NCBI RefSeq assembly: GCF_000761215.1
Contig: NZ_CP009438.1
Coordinates: forward strand, 2,933,501-2,997,500
DNA: 64,000 nucleotides
Direction of reading: 5' to 3'
From: Streptomyces glaucescens
GTDB taxonomy: Bacteria; Actinomycetota; Actinomycetes; Streptomycetales; Streptomycetaceae
Shown here: piece by piece, positions 8,465-17,420 of the stretch
Layout: each line of letters opens with the position of its first letter
Position numbering within the stretch: position 1 is the stretch's first letter
Position numbers and translations under genes: made by a program
Notes under the pieces: generated by a model
The model's input: only the letters and a program-made list of their open reading frames with translations
Databases searched by the model: none
Told to the model about the DNA's origin: nothing

Positions 8465-9907
8465 ATGACGTCGTCAGCGGTGACCTCGTCTCAGCCCAGT
8501 CGGCCGCCGCGGCCGAATCTCGCTTTCCGGCGGCTGCGCGGCCGGCGTTCGGCCGCGGAGTTCGCGGCGGCCGTCCGCCGGGCCGCCCGCGAGATCGGCG
8601 AGCAGGTCAGCTGTGACGCGCGGTACATCGGCCGGGTCGAGTCGGGAGAGATCCGCTGCCCCAACTACGCCTACGAGCGGGTGTTCCTGCACATGTTCCC
8701 CGGCCGCACGCTCACCGACCTGGGTTTCACGCCTCGTTCGTCCGTGCGCGGACGCGGAGCGCGCGTCACCGTCGGCACGCCCCCCGCGCACGACCTCGAC
8801 CCCGCGCACACCACCGGTGAGTCCTGTGCGGGGTTTGAACCGTATGACCCGCAGTACCCGTACGACCCGCACATCGACCATGAGGAGAGCGACGTGCTGC
8901 GTCGCGCATTCATGACCGGCGGAAGCGCCACGGTGGCCGCCGCCTCGCTGGGCCCCATCGGCCTCGCCCCCGCGGCCGCGGCCGTCGGGCGTCCCGTCCG
9001 CCGCGTCGGGGCCAGCGCCGCGAACGCCCTGGAGGACGCCGTCCGCCGGATCCGGCTGCTCGACGACCGGCACGGCGCCGACGGCCTCTACCGCCGCGCG
9101 GCGGCCCCGCTGCGTGCCGCCTACGCGCTGCTGGACGCCGGCGCGACCCGGCAGGCGACCGCCGACCGGCTGCACTCCGGCGCCGGTGAACTGGCCATCT
9201 CCGTGGGCTGGCTGGCCCACGACTCCGGACGGTTCGACGACGCGCGCTCGCACTACGCGGAGGCACTGGCGACCGCCCGGATGACCGGCGACTGCGCGCT
9301 GGAGGCGCACGCCTTCTGCAACACCGCCTTTCTCGCCCGCGACGCCGGGCGGCCCCGGGAGGCGGTGCGCGCCGCGCAGGCCGCACAGCGCATCGCGCGC
9401 ACCCTCGGCTCACCACGGCTGATGTCCCTGCTCGCGCTGCGCGAGGCGGGCGGCTGGGCCGGGCTCGCCGACCGCGCGGGCTGCGCGCAGGCCCTCACGC
9501 GCGCGCAGGCCCTCTTCGAGCGGGGCCCCTCGGACGCCGACCCCGAGTGGATGAGCTTCTACGGGGAGGCCGAGCTGGCCGGTCTCGAGGCGCAGTGCTG
9601 GTCCGCCCTCGGCGACTGGCGGCGGGCCGCGCGGCACGCGGGACGGGCGGCGCGGCTGCAGGACCCGCATTTCACCCGGAACATCGCCCTCTACACCGCC
9701 GAGCTGGCGGACGACCTCGCGCGCGGGGGGCGGCCCGACGAGGCGGCGGCGGCCGGCCTGCGGGTGCTGGAGCTGCTGGACCAGGTCCAGTCGTCCCGGG
9801 TGCAGCGGATGCTCGCCGGGACGGCGCGGGTGCTGTCGCCGCACCGGCGGGCGGCGGGGGTGTCCGCGTTCCTGGAGCGGCACGCGGGGGTGGCGCGCAC
9901 GGCGTGA
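8465..9907 (+). CDS. NsdA-like HTH/TPR regulatory protein
   Basis: Regulatory protein of 480 residues. An N-terminal XRE-like segment (about 15-75, with FAAAVRRAAREIGEQVSCDARYIGRVESGEIRCPNY split across helices) is followed by a linker, a Tat-like or hydrophobic patch near 155-180, and a C-terminal array of TPR-type helices (about 190-470). This matches the Streptomyces NsdA/NsdB group, which represses development and antibiotic production. ATG 8465 has GAGAGGA upstream. The 299 bp before it contain no gene that I can see. Orthology to NsdA itself is not claimed. Confidence 0.8.
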   Translation: MTSSAVTSSQPSRPPRPNLAFRRLRGRRSAAEFAAAVRRAAREIGEQVSCDARYIGRVESGEIRCPNYAYERVFLHMFPGRTLTDLGFTPRSSVRGRGARVTVGTPPAHDLDPAHTTGESCAGFEPYDPQYPYDPHIDHEESDVLRRAFMTGGSATVAAASLGPIGLAPAAAAVGRPVRRVGASAANALEDAVRRIRLLDDRHGADGLYRRAAAPLRAAYALLDAGATRQATADRLHSGAGELAISVGWLAHDSGRFDDARSHYAEALATARMTGDCALEAHAFCNTAFLARDAGRPREAVRAAQAAQRIARTLGSPRLMSLLALREAGGWAGLADRAGCAQALTRAQALFERGPSDADPEWMSFYGEAELAGLEAQCWSALGDWRRAARHAGRAARLQDPHFTRNIALYTAELADDLARGGRPDEAAAAGLRVLELLDQVQSSRVQRMLAGTARVLSPHRRAAGVSAFLERHAGVARTA

Positions 9908-9996
9908 GCGGACCCGCCGGCGGGGCCCGGAGGTGTGGTGCGCGGCCGGTCCGGGGTGTCTCGCCGGTCGGGCCGGGAGCCTGGCGGGACCCGCCG

Positions 9997-10065
9997 AGGC
10001 GCCCCGGAGGGGCACGACAGGCGCCCCGGAGGGGCACGACCCGACGAGGCGCCCCCGGAGGGGCC
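9997..10065. repeat. Tandem 22-bp hairpin-forming repeat
   Basis: Two perfect 22-bp copies (9997-10018 and 10019-10040, AGGCGCCCCGGAGGGGCACG plus AC) are followed by a diverged third copy from 10047. Each copy can fold as GCCCC-GGA-GGGGC. The array lies between the convergent 3' ends of the NsdA-like and phosphatase genes, so it may act as a composite terminator. Confidence 0.8.
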
Positions 10066-10077
10066 TGGGAGGGGTTC

Positions 10078-10674
10078 CTAGCCCGCCAGGTGGCCCATGT
10101 CGTTCCAGCTCTCGATCGCCGGCTCGCCGTAGGCCCAGCCGAGGACCGACAGGGACGTCGGGTTGAGGCGGATGCGGGACGCGAAGGCGAGGGGGAGGCC
10201 GAGCCAGCGGGCGCCGATGGAGCGCAGGATGTGGCCGTGGGCGAAGACCAGGACGTCACGGTCGGCCTCGCGGGCCCACGCGACGACCTCGTCCGCGCGG
10301 GCCGACACCTCGGCCAGCGTCTCCCCCTCGGGCACGCCGTCGCGCCAGATCAGCCAGCCGGGGCGTATCGCCTGGATCTCGGCCGGGGTCATGCCCTCGT
10401 AGGCGCCGTAGTGGAACTCCATCAGCGTGTCCCAGGTCTGCGCGCGGTCGCCGAACCCGGCGAGCTCGCAGGTCTCGCGCGCGCGGGAGAGCGGGCTGGT
10501 GCGCACCTCGACGCCGGGCAGGCCGTCGAACGGCGCCCGGTGCAGCCGCTCGCCGAGCAGCTTCGCCCCGCGTCGGCCCTCGTCGAGCAGCGGCACATCG
10601 GTCCTGCCGGTGTGCTTGCCGGACAGCGACCACTCGGTCTGTCCGTGCCGGGCCAGCAGGATGCGCGGTGCCAT
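10078..10674 (-). CDS. Histidine phosphatase family protein
   Basis: Phosphoglycerate-mutase-like phosphatase of 198 residues. The catalytic RHG motif ([11 protein letters not shown]) is at the N-terminus, followed by [15 protein letters not shown] and the second catalytic His in [15 protein letters not shown], with Glu in [15 protein letters not shown]. The small cofactor-independent branch includes acid phosphatases and cobalamin-related phosphatases, and the sequence does not reveal the substrate. ATG 10674 begins [11 protein letters not shown], so the catalytic His falls at the usual distance from the start. Confidence 0.92.
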   Translation of the reverse strand: MAPRILLARHGQTEWSLSGKHTGRTDVPLLDEGRRGAKLLGERLHRAPFDGLPGVEVRTSPLSRARETCELAGFGDRAQTWDTLMEFHYGAYEGMTPAEIQAIRPGWLIWRDGVPEGETLAEVSARADEVVAWAREADRDVLVFAHGHILRSIGARWLGLPLAFASRIRLNPTSLSVLGWAYGEPAIESWNDMGHLAG

Positions 10675-10736
10675 GGATGACCTTTCCGGGGGAAACCAGA
10701 GGCGGAACCCCTCCATCATCGCGCACTCTGTCATGG

Positions 10737-10768
10737 GGCAACCTGGGGGGCGATCTTTGCGTCTATAG
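10737..10768 (+). promoter_or_regulatory. Candidate ECF-type promoter for the PAP2 gene
   Basis: GGCAACC (10737-10743) and GTCTATAG (10761-10768) are 17 bases apart. The layout resembles ECF sigma (SigE-like) promoters, GGAAC-N16/17-CGTCTA. The same pair of boxes appears upstream of cslA (28484-28515). Assignment to a particular sigma factor is inference. Confidence 0.5.
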
Positions 10769-10829
10769 GGGCCGGGGCGCCCAGGGAGGCGTGGCCGTGG
10801 AACGTGTAACGAAGGGGGAGGGCGATCGG

Positions 10830-11795
10830 ATGCCGCAGACCGAGTCACCAGGCACCGAGGTGGCCCCGCGAACCCGGCTGCGCTGGTGGACGGAACTGCC
10901 GCTGATCGTCGTGGTGTACGCCTGCTACTCGGCGGGCCGCCTGCTCGCGCGCGGCGACGTCTCCACGGCCGTCGACCACGGCCTGGCCATCCTGCGCGTC
11001 GAGAAGGCACTCCACCTCAACGCCGAGCACCCCTTGAACCGGCTGTTCACGCGCGAGGCGTGGATCGGCGTCCCGGCCGACTTCTGGTACGCGTCGCTGC
11101 ACTACCTGGTCACCCCGGCGATCCTGATCTGGGTCTTCCGCTCCCGCGCGGTGCACTACCGCGCGGCCCGCACCTGGCTGATGACCTCGACCTTCATCGG
11201 CCTGATCGGCTTCACCCTGATGCCCACCTGCCCGCCCCGGCTGCTGTCGGCCGGGTACGGCTTCGTGGACACCATGGCGCAGTACAGCTCGTACGGCTGG
11301 TGGGGCGGCGAGGCCAGCGCGCCGCGCGGTCTGGGCGGCATGACCAACCAGTACGCGGCGATGCCGAGCCTGCACGTCGGCTGGTCCCTGTGGTGCGGGG
11401 TGATGCTGTGGCGGTACGGCGGGACCCGCCTGGCGAAGGCGGCGGCCGTGGTCTACCCGCTGGTGACGACGATCGTGGTGATGGGCACCGCGAACCACTA
11501 CTTCCTCGACGCGGTCGCGGGCGCGGCCGTGATGGGCGCCGGACTGCTGCTCGCCCCGCTCGTCATGCGCGGCGCGGACCGGGTGAAGGCCCGTCTCGCG
11601 GCCGGCACCGCACCCGTCGTCGCACCCGTCCCGCAGGCCGCGGCGGCCGCACATGCCTCGATTGTCAGTGACGGATGCCAGACTTCGGCGGGTGAGCGAA
11701 TTCCACGGCAGCGCGAGTCACGGTTCGGACCGGGAGCCGAGCCGGGTGCCGCACCCTCGGAGGCGGGGGACGGCGCTCCGGCAGCGGCTCGCTGA
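10830..11795 (+). CDS. PAP2-superfamily (inositolphosphotransferase-like) membrane protein
   Basis: Integral membrane phosphatase or phosphotransferase of 321 residues with about six hydrophobic helices. The catalytic signatures are [15 protein letters not shown] (SxxH-type) and [16 protein letters not shown] (H-x3-D). The spacing fits the PAP2_3/AUR1-like branch, which handles lipid-linked phosphates such as phosphatidylinositol or polyprenyl carriers. The C-terminal tail (after about 265) is Ala/Arg-rich and disordered. Its 3' end overlaps the start region of the next gene in another frame. An ECF-like promoter lies 60-90 bases upstream, which would suit an envelope-stress role. Confidence 0.85.
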   Translation: MPQTESPGTEVAPRTRLRWWTELPLIVVVYACYSAGRLLARGDVSTAVDHGLAILRVEKALHLNAEHPLNRLFTREAWIGVPADFWYASLHYLVTPAILIWVFRSRAVHYRAARTWLMTSTFIGLIGFTLMPTCPPRLLSAGYGFVDTMAQYSSYGWWGGEASAPRGLGGMTNQYAAMPSLHVGWSLWCGVMLWRYGGTRLAKAAAVVYPLVTTIVVMGTANHYFLDAVAGAAVMGAGLLLAPLVMRGADRVKARLAAGTAPVVAPVPQAAAAAHASIVSDGCQTSAGERIPRQRESRFGPGAEPGAAPSEAGDGAPAAAR

Positions 11796-12963
11796 GCTGC
11801 GCGGTCCCGACGTACCGGCCAAGGCGCTCGACGCGCGTGCCCTCGCGGCGCTGGCCGCGAACCCGGGCTGCGCGCGGCGGGCGGTCCTCGACGGGGCCGG
11901 GGTGGACAAGACGAGACTCGCGGACGCGCTGGGCTCGCCGTCGGCCTTCGGGCAGTCGCAGTTCGCCCTCACCCGGGGCAACGCGTTCGAGGCGCGGGTG
12001 AAGGCGGACGGCGGGGCCGAGCTGCTGCGCCTGGCGCACCGGAAGCTGGACCCGCGGTCCGCGCCGCCCGAGGAGGGGCGGGTGCCGGACCTGTCCGCGG
12101 CCGGCCCGCAGGGGCGTGCCGCGCGTACGGCGCTGGCGCTGCGGGAGGCCGTGGAGGCCGGCGGCTGGACGCTGCTCGACCATCCGATGCTCGCCCTGGA
12201 CGTGGCGGGGTCCCCGGCGTTCCTGGAGCCGGACGCGGTGGTCGTGCACCCGGACGGCAGCTGGACGGTCGTGGAGATCAAGTCGTTCCCGATGCTGGAC
12301 GGCTCCGCCGACCCGGCGAAGGTGGGCGCGGCGGCCCGCCAGGCGGCGGTGTACGTGCTGGCCCTCGAGGAGGTCGCGGCCCGTCTGGAGCCGGCCCCGC
12401 GGGTGCGGCACCGGATCCTGCTGGTGTGCCCGAAGGACTTCTCCAACCTGCCCGCCGCGTCCGCGGTGGACGTGCGCAAGCAGCGCGCGGTGACCCGCCG
12501 CCAGCTGGCCCGGCTCACCCGGATCGAGGAGATCGTCGACGCGCTCCCCGAGGGCACCTGCTTCTCGCCCGAGCTGCCGGCCGCCGAGCTGACCGCCGCC
12601 GTGGAGGCCGTCCCGGCCGCGTACGCGCCCGAGTGCCTGTCCGCCTGTGAGCTGGCCTTCCACTGCCGCGCCCGGTCCCGCGCGCAGTCCGCGGTCGCCT
12701 CCCTCGGGCGCGCGGCCCGCGCCGAGCTGGGCGGGCTGACCACCGTCGGTGACGTGCTGGCGGCGGCCCGCGGCGAGAGCGGCGACCCGGACGACCCGGT
12801 GGTGGCCGCGCTGCGCCGTGCGGCCCGCCTGCGCGCGCAGGCGCTGACCGCCGTCGCGGACGGCCCGGACCGCGGCACGGGCGTCCCCGGCCAGGGAGGC
12901 GGAGGCGCCCCCGCCCGGCACGGCGCGGGCTCCCCCGCCCAGGAGGCCGCACCGTGTCGCTGA
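11746..12963 (+). CDS. RecB/Cas4-like PD-(D/E)XK nuclease with Fe-S cysteines
   Basis: Predicted DNA exonuclease of about 405 residues. All RecB-family nuclease motifs are visible: G78-x3-E82 (RGNAFE), Asp163 (LEPDAVVV), E177-x-K179 (VVEIKS) and the Q199-x3-Y203 motif. Four Cys are placed as in Cas4, AddB and Dna2: Cys42 before the core and Cys297, Cys301 and Cys307 after it, so a 4Fe-4S cluster is likely. The start is uncertain: GTG 11746 has GGGAG nine bases upstream, while GTG 11692 and ATG 11653 are in frame but lack a ribosome-binding site and overlap the PAP2 gene more. It overlaps the next gene by 10 bases. Confidence 0.85.
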   Translation: MPHPRRRGTALRQRLAELRGPDVPAKALDARALAALAANPGCARRAVLDGAGVDKTRLADALGSPSAFGQSQFALTRGNAFEARVKADGGAELLRLAHRKLDPRSAPPEEGRVPDLSAAGPQGRAARTALALREAVEAGGWTLLDHPMLALDVAGSPAFLEPDAVVVHPDGSWTVVEIKSFPMLDGSADPAKVGAAARQAAVYVLALEEVAARLEPAPRVRHRILLVCPKDFSNLPAASAVDVRKQRAVTRRQLARLTRIEEIVDALPEGTCFSPELPAAELTAAVEAVPAAYAPECLSACELAFHCRARSRAQSAVASLGRAARAELGGLTTVGDVLAAARGESGDPDDPVVAALRRAARLRAQALTAVADGPDRGTGVPGQGGGGAPARHGAGSPAQEAAPCR

Positions 12964-14567
12964 TCACCACCCTCGCGCGGCTGGAGGCCGTCGACACCGG
13001 GCGGGCGCAGCCCGCCGCGACCGTGCGGCACCGGCACCTGTCGGAGCGGCCGCTGGTCCTCGTGCCGCTGATCACCGCCGGTGAGGCCGGGGCGCCGCTG
13101 GGCGCGCTGGTCGGCACCGACCGGGACGCGCCCCGGCTGCTGGTGGTCCCGCAGCCGCGCGACCGCGATCTGCGGTTCGCGTTCCTGGCGGAGCTGGCGG
13201 ACATCGTGCTGCCGCACATCGACGCGTACGCGGACGCGGTGGAGGCCGCCGAGCGCACCGAGACGGACCCGGAGACCGGCAAGCGGGTCAAGGTCGAGGT
13301 CGAGCTGTGCGCGGACGCCCCGCAGCTGATCGTGCCGAGCCGCGCGGGCGTCGACTTCGTCCGGCTGCTGGGCCGCTCGATGCGCTTCCGGCGGACGGCG
13401 GAGCAGGACCCGCAGACGCCGCATCCGGCCCCGCCGCGGGTGCCGCTGCTGGGCCGCTGGCTGACGCACTACGCGGAGCGGTCCCGGGTGCCGGGCTCCT
13501 CGCTGCTGCTGGCGCTGACCGAGGTGCTGGCGCGGCACTGGGCGACGGGCCAGTCCAGCCTGGAGGACCAGCACCTGGGCGCGCTGCTCGCCTGGATCGA
13601 CCCGCCGGAGGGCGGCTCGGGCGCCGAGGCGGCGCTGCGGGCGGAGCTGGCCCGGGACGAGCGGGGGCAGCTGCTGTGCCCGCCCGCGGGTCCGGCCACC
13701 GACCCGGCGTTCGACAACAAGCTGCTCGCTCCGGCGATCGAGCGCTACGACCGCGCGCGCGGCGCGCTCGCCGCCGCCGAGGACGGGCTGGAGGCGGACG
13801 ACCGGCTCGGTGCCGTCACCGCCGCCGAGCGGGAGATCCGCGCCCTGGTGGAGAACGTCACGCGGCCCACCTGGGACGCGGTGTGGCGGGGCCTGGACCT
13901 GCTGCGGGCGCTGCCGGAGGGCGGGCACGTCGAGGAGCGGTGGACACGGGACCGCTGGTCGTTCACCGGCCACCGCGACCGGGTGCTGTCCGGCGAACCG
14001 CCGCAGCCGCGCCACGACGACGCGGTGACCGCGGCGAACAAGCTGGCCACGCGGGAGCGTGAGCAGGCCCGGCTGGAAGCGCAGGAGGCGCTGGACGACC
14101 CGCTGGTGATGGCGGGCCGGCGACTGGCCGGTGAGGCGTTCGCGGGCGAGGTCGTCGACGTGGAGATGGCGTACGGCGAGGGCAGGCGGCCCAGCCCGCG
14201 CCCGCTGGTCACGGTCCGCACGGAGGACCGGCCGTACCTCGGCGAGCGGGTGAAGGTGTACCGCTCGCTGGGCGGCAGGCCGCAGTCGTTCGAGTTCGTG
14301 GCGCGAGAGGACGAGGGCGCGGACGGCGCGGACGGCGCGCTGATCGTCCTGCGGACCCTCGACAAGATGGGCCGGGGCAAGGAGCCCGAGCCCGGATCCG
14401 TGCCCGAGAAGGGCGACCGCGTCTGCTTCACGCTGTTCGAGCACGAGCAGCGCGGCGGCGCCAGACTGCCGGACCCCGAGGACACCCCGTGGACGCACGG
14501 CGGTCCGCCCGGTGAGGAGACCGCCCCCGAACCCGCCGACCCCGTGACCGAGGAGGACGTGCTGTGA
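12954..14567 (+). CDS. Middle protein of nuclease-helicase cassette, unknown function
   Basis: Protein of 537 residues that I do not recognise by name. It is cytoplasmic, Leu/Glu/Arg-rich and has long predicted helices, including a charged stretch near 255-290 (AIERYDRARGALAAAEDGLE). A C-terminal segment (about 395-510) looks like a small beta domain (FAGEVVDVEM, VTVRTEDRP). Its start overlaps the end of the nuclease gene and its stop overlaps the helicase start by 4 bases, so the three products are almost certainly made in fixed ratio. A role as a scaffold or DNA-binding subunit of a nuclease-helicase complex is the simplest inference. Confidence 0.8.
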   Translation: MSLITTLARLEAVDTGRAQPAATVRHRHLSERPLVLVPLITAGEAGAPLGALVGTDRDAPRLLVVPQPRDRDLRFAFLAELADIVLPHIDAYADAVEAAERTETDPETGKRVKVEVELCADAPQLIVPSRAGVDFVRLLGRSMRFRRTAEQDPQTPHPAPPRVPLLGRWLTHYAERSRVPGSSLLLALTEVLARHWATGQSSLEDQHLGALLAWIDPPEGGSGAEAALRAELARDERGQLLCPPAGPATDPAFDNKLLAPAIERYDRARGALAAAEDGLEADDRLGAVTAAEREIRALVENVTRPTWDAVWRGLDLLRALPEGGHVEERWTRDRWSFTGHRDRVLSGEPPQPRHDDAVTAANKLATREREQARLEAQEALDDPLVMAGRRLAGEAFAGEVVDVEMAYGEGRRPSPRPLVTVRTEDRPYLGERVKVYRSLGGRPQSFEFVAREDEGADGADGALIVLRTLDKMGRGKEPEPGSVPEKGDRVCFTLFEHEQRGGARLPDPEDTPWTHGGPPGEETAPEPADPVTEEDVL

Positions 14568-15922
14568 CGGCCGAGGCCATCGCCGACCCCGGTGCCCCGT
14601 TCGACCCGGGCACCGCCGCCGCGCGGGCCACCGAGGCGATCCTGCGGGACACGCTGCACGGACCGGACCGCGGAGTCGTGGTGGACTCGCCGCCCGGCGC
14701 GGGCAAGTCGACCCTCGTCGTCCGGGCGGCCCTGGAACTGGCCGACGCCGGGCGCCCGCTGATGGTGATCGCGCAGACCAACGCCCAGGTCGACGACCTG
14801 GTGCTGCGGCTGGCCGAGAAGAGCCCCGAGCTGCCGGTGGGCCGGCTGCACAGCAGTGACGCCGATCCGTACGACAAGGCGCTGGACGCGCTGCCGAACG
14901 TCCGTACGTCGGCGAAGGCGGCCGATCTCACCGGTCTGCCCGTCGTCCTGTCGACCGCCGCGAAGTGGGCGCACGTCAAGGTCGACGAGCCGTGGCGGCA
15001 CGCGATCGTCGACGAGGCGTACCAGATGCGCTCCGACGCGCTGCTCGCCGTCGCCGGGCTGTTCGAGCGGGCGCTGTTCGTCGGCGACCCGGGGCAGCTC
15101 GACCCGTTCGCGATCGTCGGCAGCGAGCAGTGGGCGGGGCTGTCGTACGACCCGTCGGCGTCCGCGGTGACGACGCTGCTCGCGCACAACCCCGGTCTGC
15201 CGCAGCACCGGCTGCCGGTGTCCTGGCGGCTGCCCGCCTCGGCCGCGCCGCTGGTCTCGGACGCCTTCTACCCGTACACCCGGTTCCGCAGCGGCACCCG
15301 CCACGGCGACCGGAGGCTGGCGTTCGCGGTCCCGTCGGACGGCTCGGGCCCCGACCGGGTGATCGACGAGGCGGCCGCGTCGGGCTGGGGGCTGCTGGAG
15401 CTTCCCGCGCGGCACACCCCGCGCACCGACCCGGAGGCGGTGCGGGCGGTGGCGACGGTGGTGCGCCGCCTGCTCGACCGGGGCGGCGCGGCCACCTCGG
15501 AGCGGTCCCCCGATCCGGCGCCCCTGACCGCCGAGCGGATCGCCGTCGGCACGGCGCACCGGGACCAGGCGGCGGCCGTCCGCGCGGCCCTCGCCGAACT
15601 GGGGGTGAGCGGTGTCACCGTGGACACGGCGAACCGGCTCCAGGGCCGGGAGTACGACGTGACGGTGGTCCTGCACCCGCTCTCCGGCCGCCCCGACGCC
15701 ACGGCCTTCCACCTGGAGACGGGCCGGCTGTGCGTGCTCGCCTCCCGGCACCGGCACGCGTGCATCGTGGTGTGCCGCGCGGGCGTCGGCGAACTGCTGG
15801 ACGACTATCCGTCGACGGAGCCGGTGCAGCTGGGGACGCTGGTGAAGTTCCCGGACGGCTGGGAGGCGAACCACGCGGTCCTGGCCCACCTGGCGGAACA
15901 CCGGGTGAGCTGGCGTTCCTAG
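14564..15922 (+). CDS. SF1 (Dna2/UPF1-like) DNA helicase
   Basis: ATP-dependent helicase of 452 residues. Motifs in order: Q/I (DSPPGAGKST, Walker A Lys49), Ia (IAQTNAQVDDLVLRL), II (IVDEAYQM, 149-156), III (VGDPGQLDPF, from 173), IV/V (VDTANRLQGREYDVTVVLHP) and VI (LASRHRHACIVV). This is the AAA_11/AAA_12 SF1B pattern seen in Dna2 and in Cas4-fused helicases. With the upstream Fe-S nuclease it makes a split Dna2-like machine, probably for DNA end or flap processing. Its TAG stop is formed exactly at the boundary of the inverted-repeat element at 15920. Confidence 0.9.
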   Translation: MTAEAIADPGAPFDPGTAAARATEAILRDTLHGPDRGVVVDSPPGAGKSTLVVRAALELADAGRPLMVIAQTNAQVDDLVLRLAEKSPELPVGRLHSSDADPYDKALDALPNVRTSAKAADLTGLPVVLSTAAKWAHVKVDEPWRHAIVDEAYQMRSDALLAVAGLFERALFVGDPGQLDPFAIVGSEQWAGLSYDPSASAVTTLLAHNPGLPQHRLPVSWRLPASAAPLVSDAFYPYTRFRSGTRHGDRRLAFAVPSDGSGPDRVIDEAAASGWGLLELPARHTPRTDPEAVRAVATVVRRLLDRGGAATSERSPDPAPLTAERIAVGTAHRDQAAAVRAALAELGVSGVTVDTANRLQGREYDVTVVLHPLSGRPDATAFHLETGRLCVLASRHRHACIVVCRAGVGELLDDYPSTEPVQLGTLVKFPDGWEANHAVLAHLAEHRVSWRS

Positions 15923-16096
15923 GGGGTGTCGTCGGACTCCCGTCGTCGTCCGCAGGACGGCCCTGCGGCGTCCGGTGCGTGCTGTCGGCGCGCCGGGCGG
16001 AAGTCCGCGTACTGGGCGTACCCGGGCTTTCGTCCGGTGCGGCGCGAGTGCGTGCCGGGCGTCGCGGGGCAGACGGGAGTTCGACGACACCCCCTA
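15920..16096. repeat. MITE-like inverted-repeat element bounded by TA
   Basis: The 177-bp segment begins TAGGGGGTGTCGTCG and ends CGACGACACCCCCTA. Its 25-bp termini (15920-15944 and 16072-16096) match at 24 of 25 positions as inverted repeats. The interior is also partly self-complementary, and many differences are transitions that would still pair as G-U in RNA. TA at both ends is the target pattern of IS630/mariner-type elements. No transposase is encoded. It may also end transcription of the helicase operon. The rest of the gap up to 16292 holds no visible gene. Confidence 0.75.
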
Positions 16097-16292
16097 CGGG
16101 GCGCCCGCGAAGTCCCGCCGCCCCGCGGCGCCCGCACGCGGGGTGCCGCCCCTTGCCCGGCGGGTCTCCCGGCGGGCCGCCCCTCCCCGCCGTGACGTGG
16201 GCGACGTATCGCAAAATCCGGGAATGAAGCTCCGGGTGCCCCCGGTTGACGCCCGTGACCCACCGCATGGCGACGAGAGCAGGAGGCCCACC

Positions 16293-17420
16293 GTGGCGGC
16301 AGACGACACCCGGGACGCCGAGGACCGCACGAGCGACAGCGACGGCATCCGGGGCACCGCCCACGGCTCCGCCCCCACCCCGCTGTCAGTGCTGGACCTG
16401 GTCACGGTCAGCGCGGGCAGCACCTCCACGGACGCCCTGCGCACCAGCGTCGCCCTGGCCCGGCTGGCACAGTCACGGGGCTTCCACCGCTACTGGGTCG
16501 CCGAGCACCACTCCATGCCGGGCGTCGCCTCGTCCTCGCCCGCGGTGATCCTCGCCCATCTCGCCGCCCACACCGACCGCATCCGGCTCGGTTCGGGCGG
16601 TGTGATGCTGCCCAACCACGCCCCGCTGGTCATCGCCGAGCAGTTCGGCACCCTGGAGGCGATGGCCCCCGGCCGGATCGACCTCGGTCTCGGCCGCGCG
16701 CCCGGCACCGACGGCGCCACGGCGGCGGCCCTGCGCCGCACCGACCGCCCCGACGAGGGCGCGGACGACTTCCCCCGGCAGCTGGCCGAGCTGACCCGCT
16801 TCCTCGACGACGACTTCCCCGACGGCCACCCCTACCGCCGTGTCCACGCCGTGCCCGGCCCCGTCCAGGCCACCTCCCCCGGCGGCGTGCAGTCCCGGCA
16901 CCGCCCGCCGGTGTGGCTGCTGGGCTCCTCCGGGTACAGCGCCCGGCTGGCCGGCCTGCTGGGCCTGCCGTTCGCGTTCGCCCACCACTTCTCCGCACAG
17001 AACACCGTCCCCGCGCTCGACCTGTACCGGGAGTCCTTCAAGCCGTCCGAGGTGCTGTCGGAGCCGTACGCGCTGATCGGTGTCTCGGCGCTGGCCGCCG
17101 ACGAGGAGCGGGTGGCCCGCCGCGAGGTGAGGGCCGCCGTGCTGAGCATGATCCGGCTGCGCACCGGGCGGCCCGGCCTGGTGCCCGGTCCGGAGGAGGC
17201 GGAGGCGTACGAGTTCGGCCCCATGGAGGAGGACTTCGCGCGGTCGTGGAGCGCGAACGTCGTCCACGGCACCCCGGACGAGGTCCGCAGCGGCCTGGAC
17301 GACCTGCACAAACGCACCGGCGCCGACGAACTGATGATCACGGCCAACACGCCCACCGCCGAGGTGCGGCTGCGCAGCTTCGAGCTGATCGCCGACGCCT
17401 ACGGCTTGCCTGCCGCCTGA
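16293..17420 (+). CDS. LLM-class flavin-dependent oxidoreductase
   Basis: Luciferase-like monooxygenase family protein of 375 residues. It has typical LLM segments: LSVLDLVTVSAG, GFHRYWVAEHHSMPGVASSSPAV, IRLGSGGVMLPNHAPLVIAEQFGTLEAMAPGRIDLGLGRAPG and VWLLGSSGYSARLAGLLGLPFAFAHHF. This subfamily (the MsnO8 or YhbW-like group) binds FMN; its substrates are generally unknown. GTG 16293 is chosen because AGGAGG lies 6 bases before it, although the frame is open to 15975. Its 3' end overlaps the convergent cdgA-like gene by 22 bp. Confidence 0.9.
   Translation: MAADDTRDAEDRTSDSDGIRGTAHGSAPTPLSVLDLVTVSAGSTSTDALRTSVALARLAQSRGFHRYWVAEHHSMPGVASSSPAVILAHLAAHTDRIRLGSGGVMLPNHAPLVIAEQFGTLEAMAPGRIDLGLGRAPGTDGATAAALRRTDRPDEGADDFPRQLAELTRFLDDDFPDGHPYRRVHAVPGPVQATSPGGVQSRHRPPVWLLGSSGYSARLAGLLGLPFAFAHHFSAQNTVPALDLYRESFKPSEVLSEPYALIGVSALAADEERVARREVRAAVLSMIRLRTGRPGLVPGPEEAEAYEFGPMEEDFARSWSANVVHGTPDEVRSGLDDLHKRTGADELMITANTPTAEVRLRSFELIADAYGLPAA

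Noticed and set aside
9997..10065. Short tandem repeats considered as a CRISPR array
   Set aside because: Units abut directly without spacers and there are no cas genes; likewise for the repeats at 36991 and 62432.
11718..14498. 926-codon antisense frame over the nuclease cassette
   Set aside because: Biased composition and no motif, while the plus-strand genes are clear.
12954..14567. Cassette as a CRISPR-Cas or BREX part
   Set aside because: No Cas1/Cas2, no repeats and no BREX signature genes nearby; the Cas4-like nuclease fold alone is not evidence.
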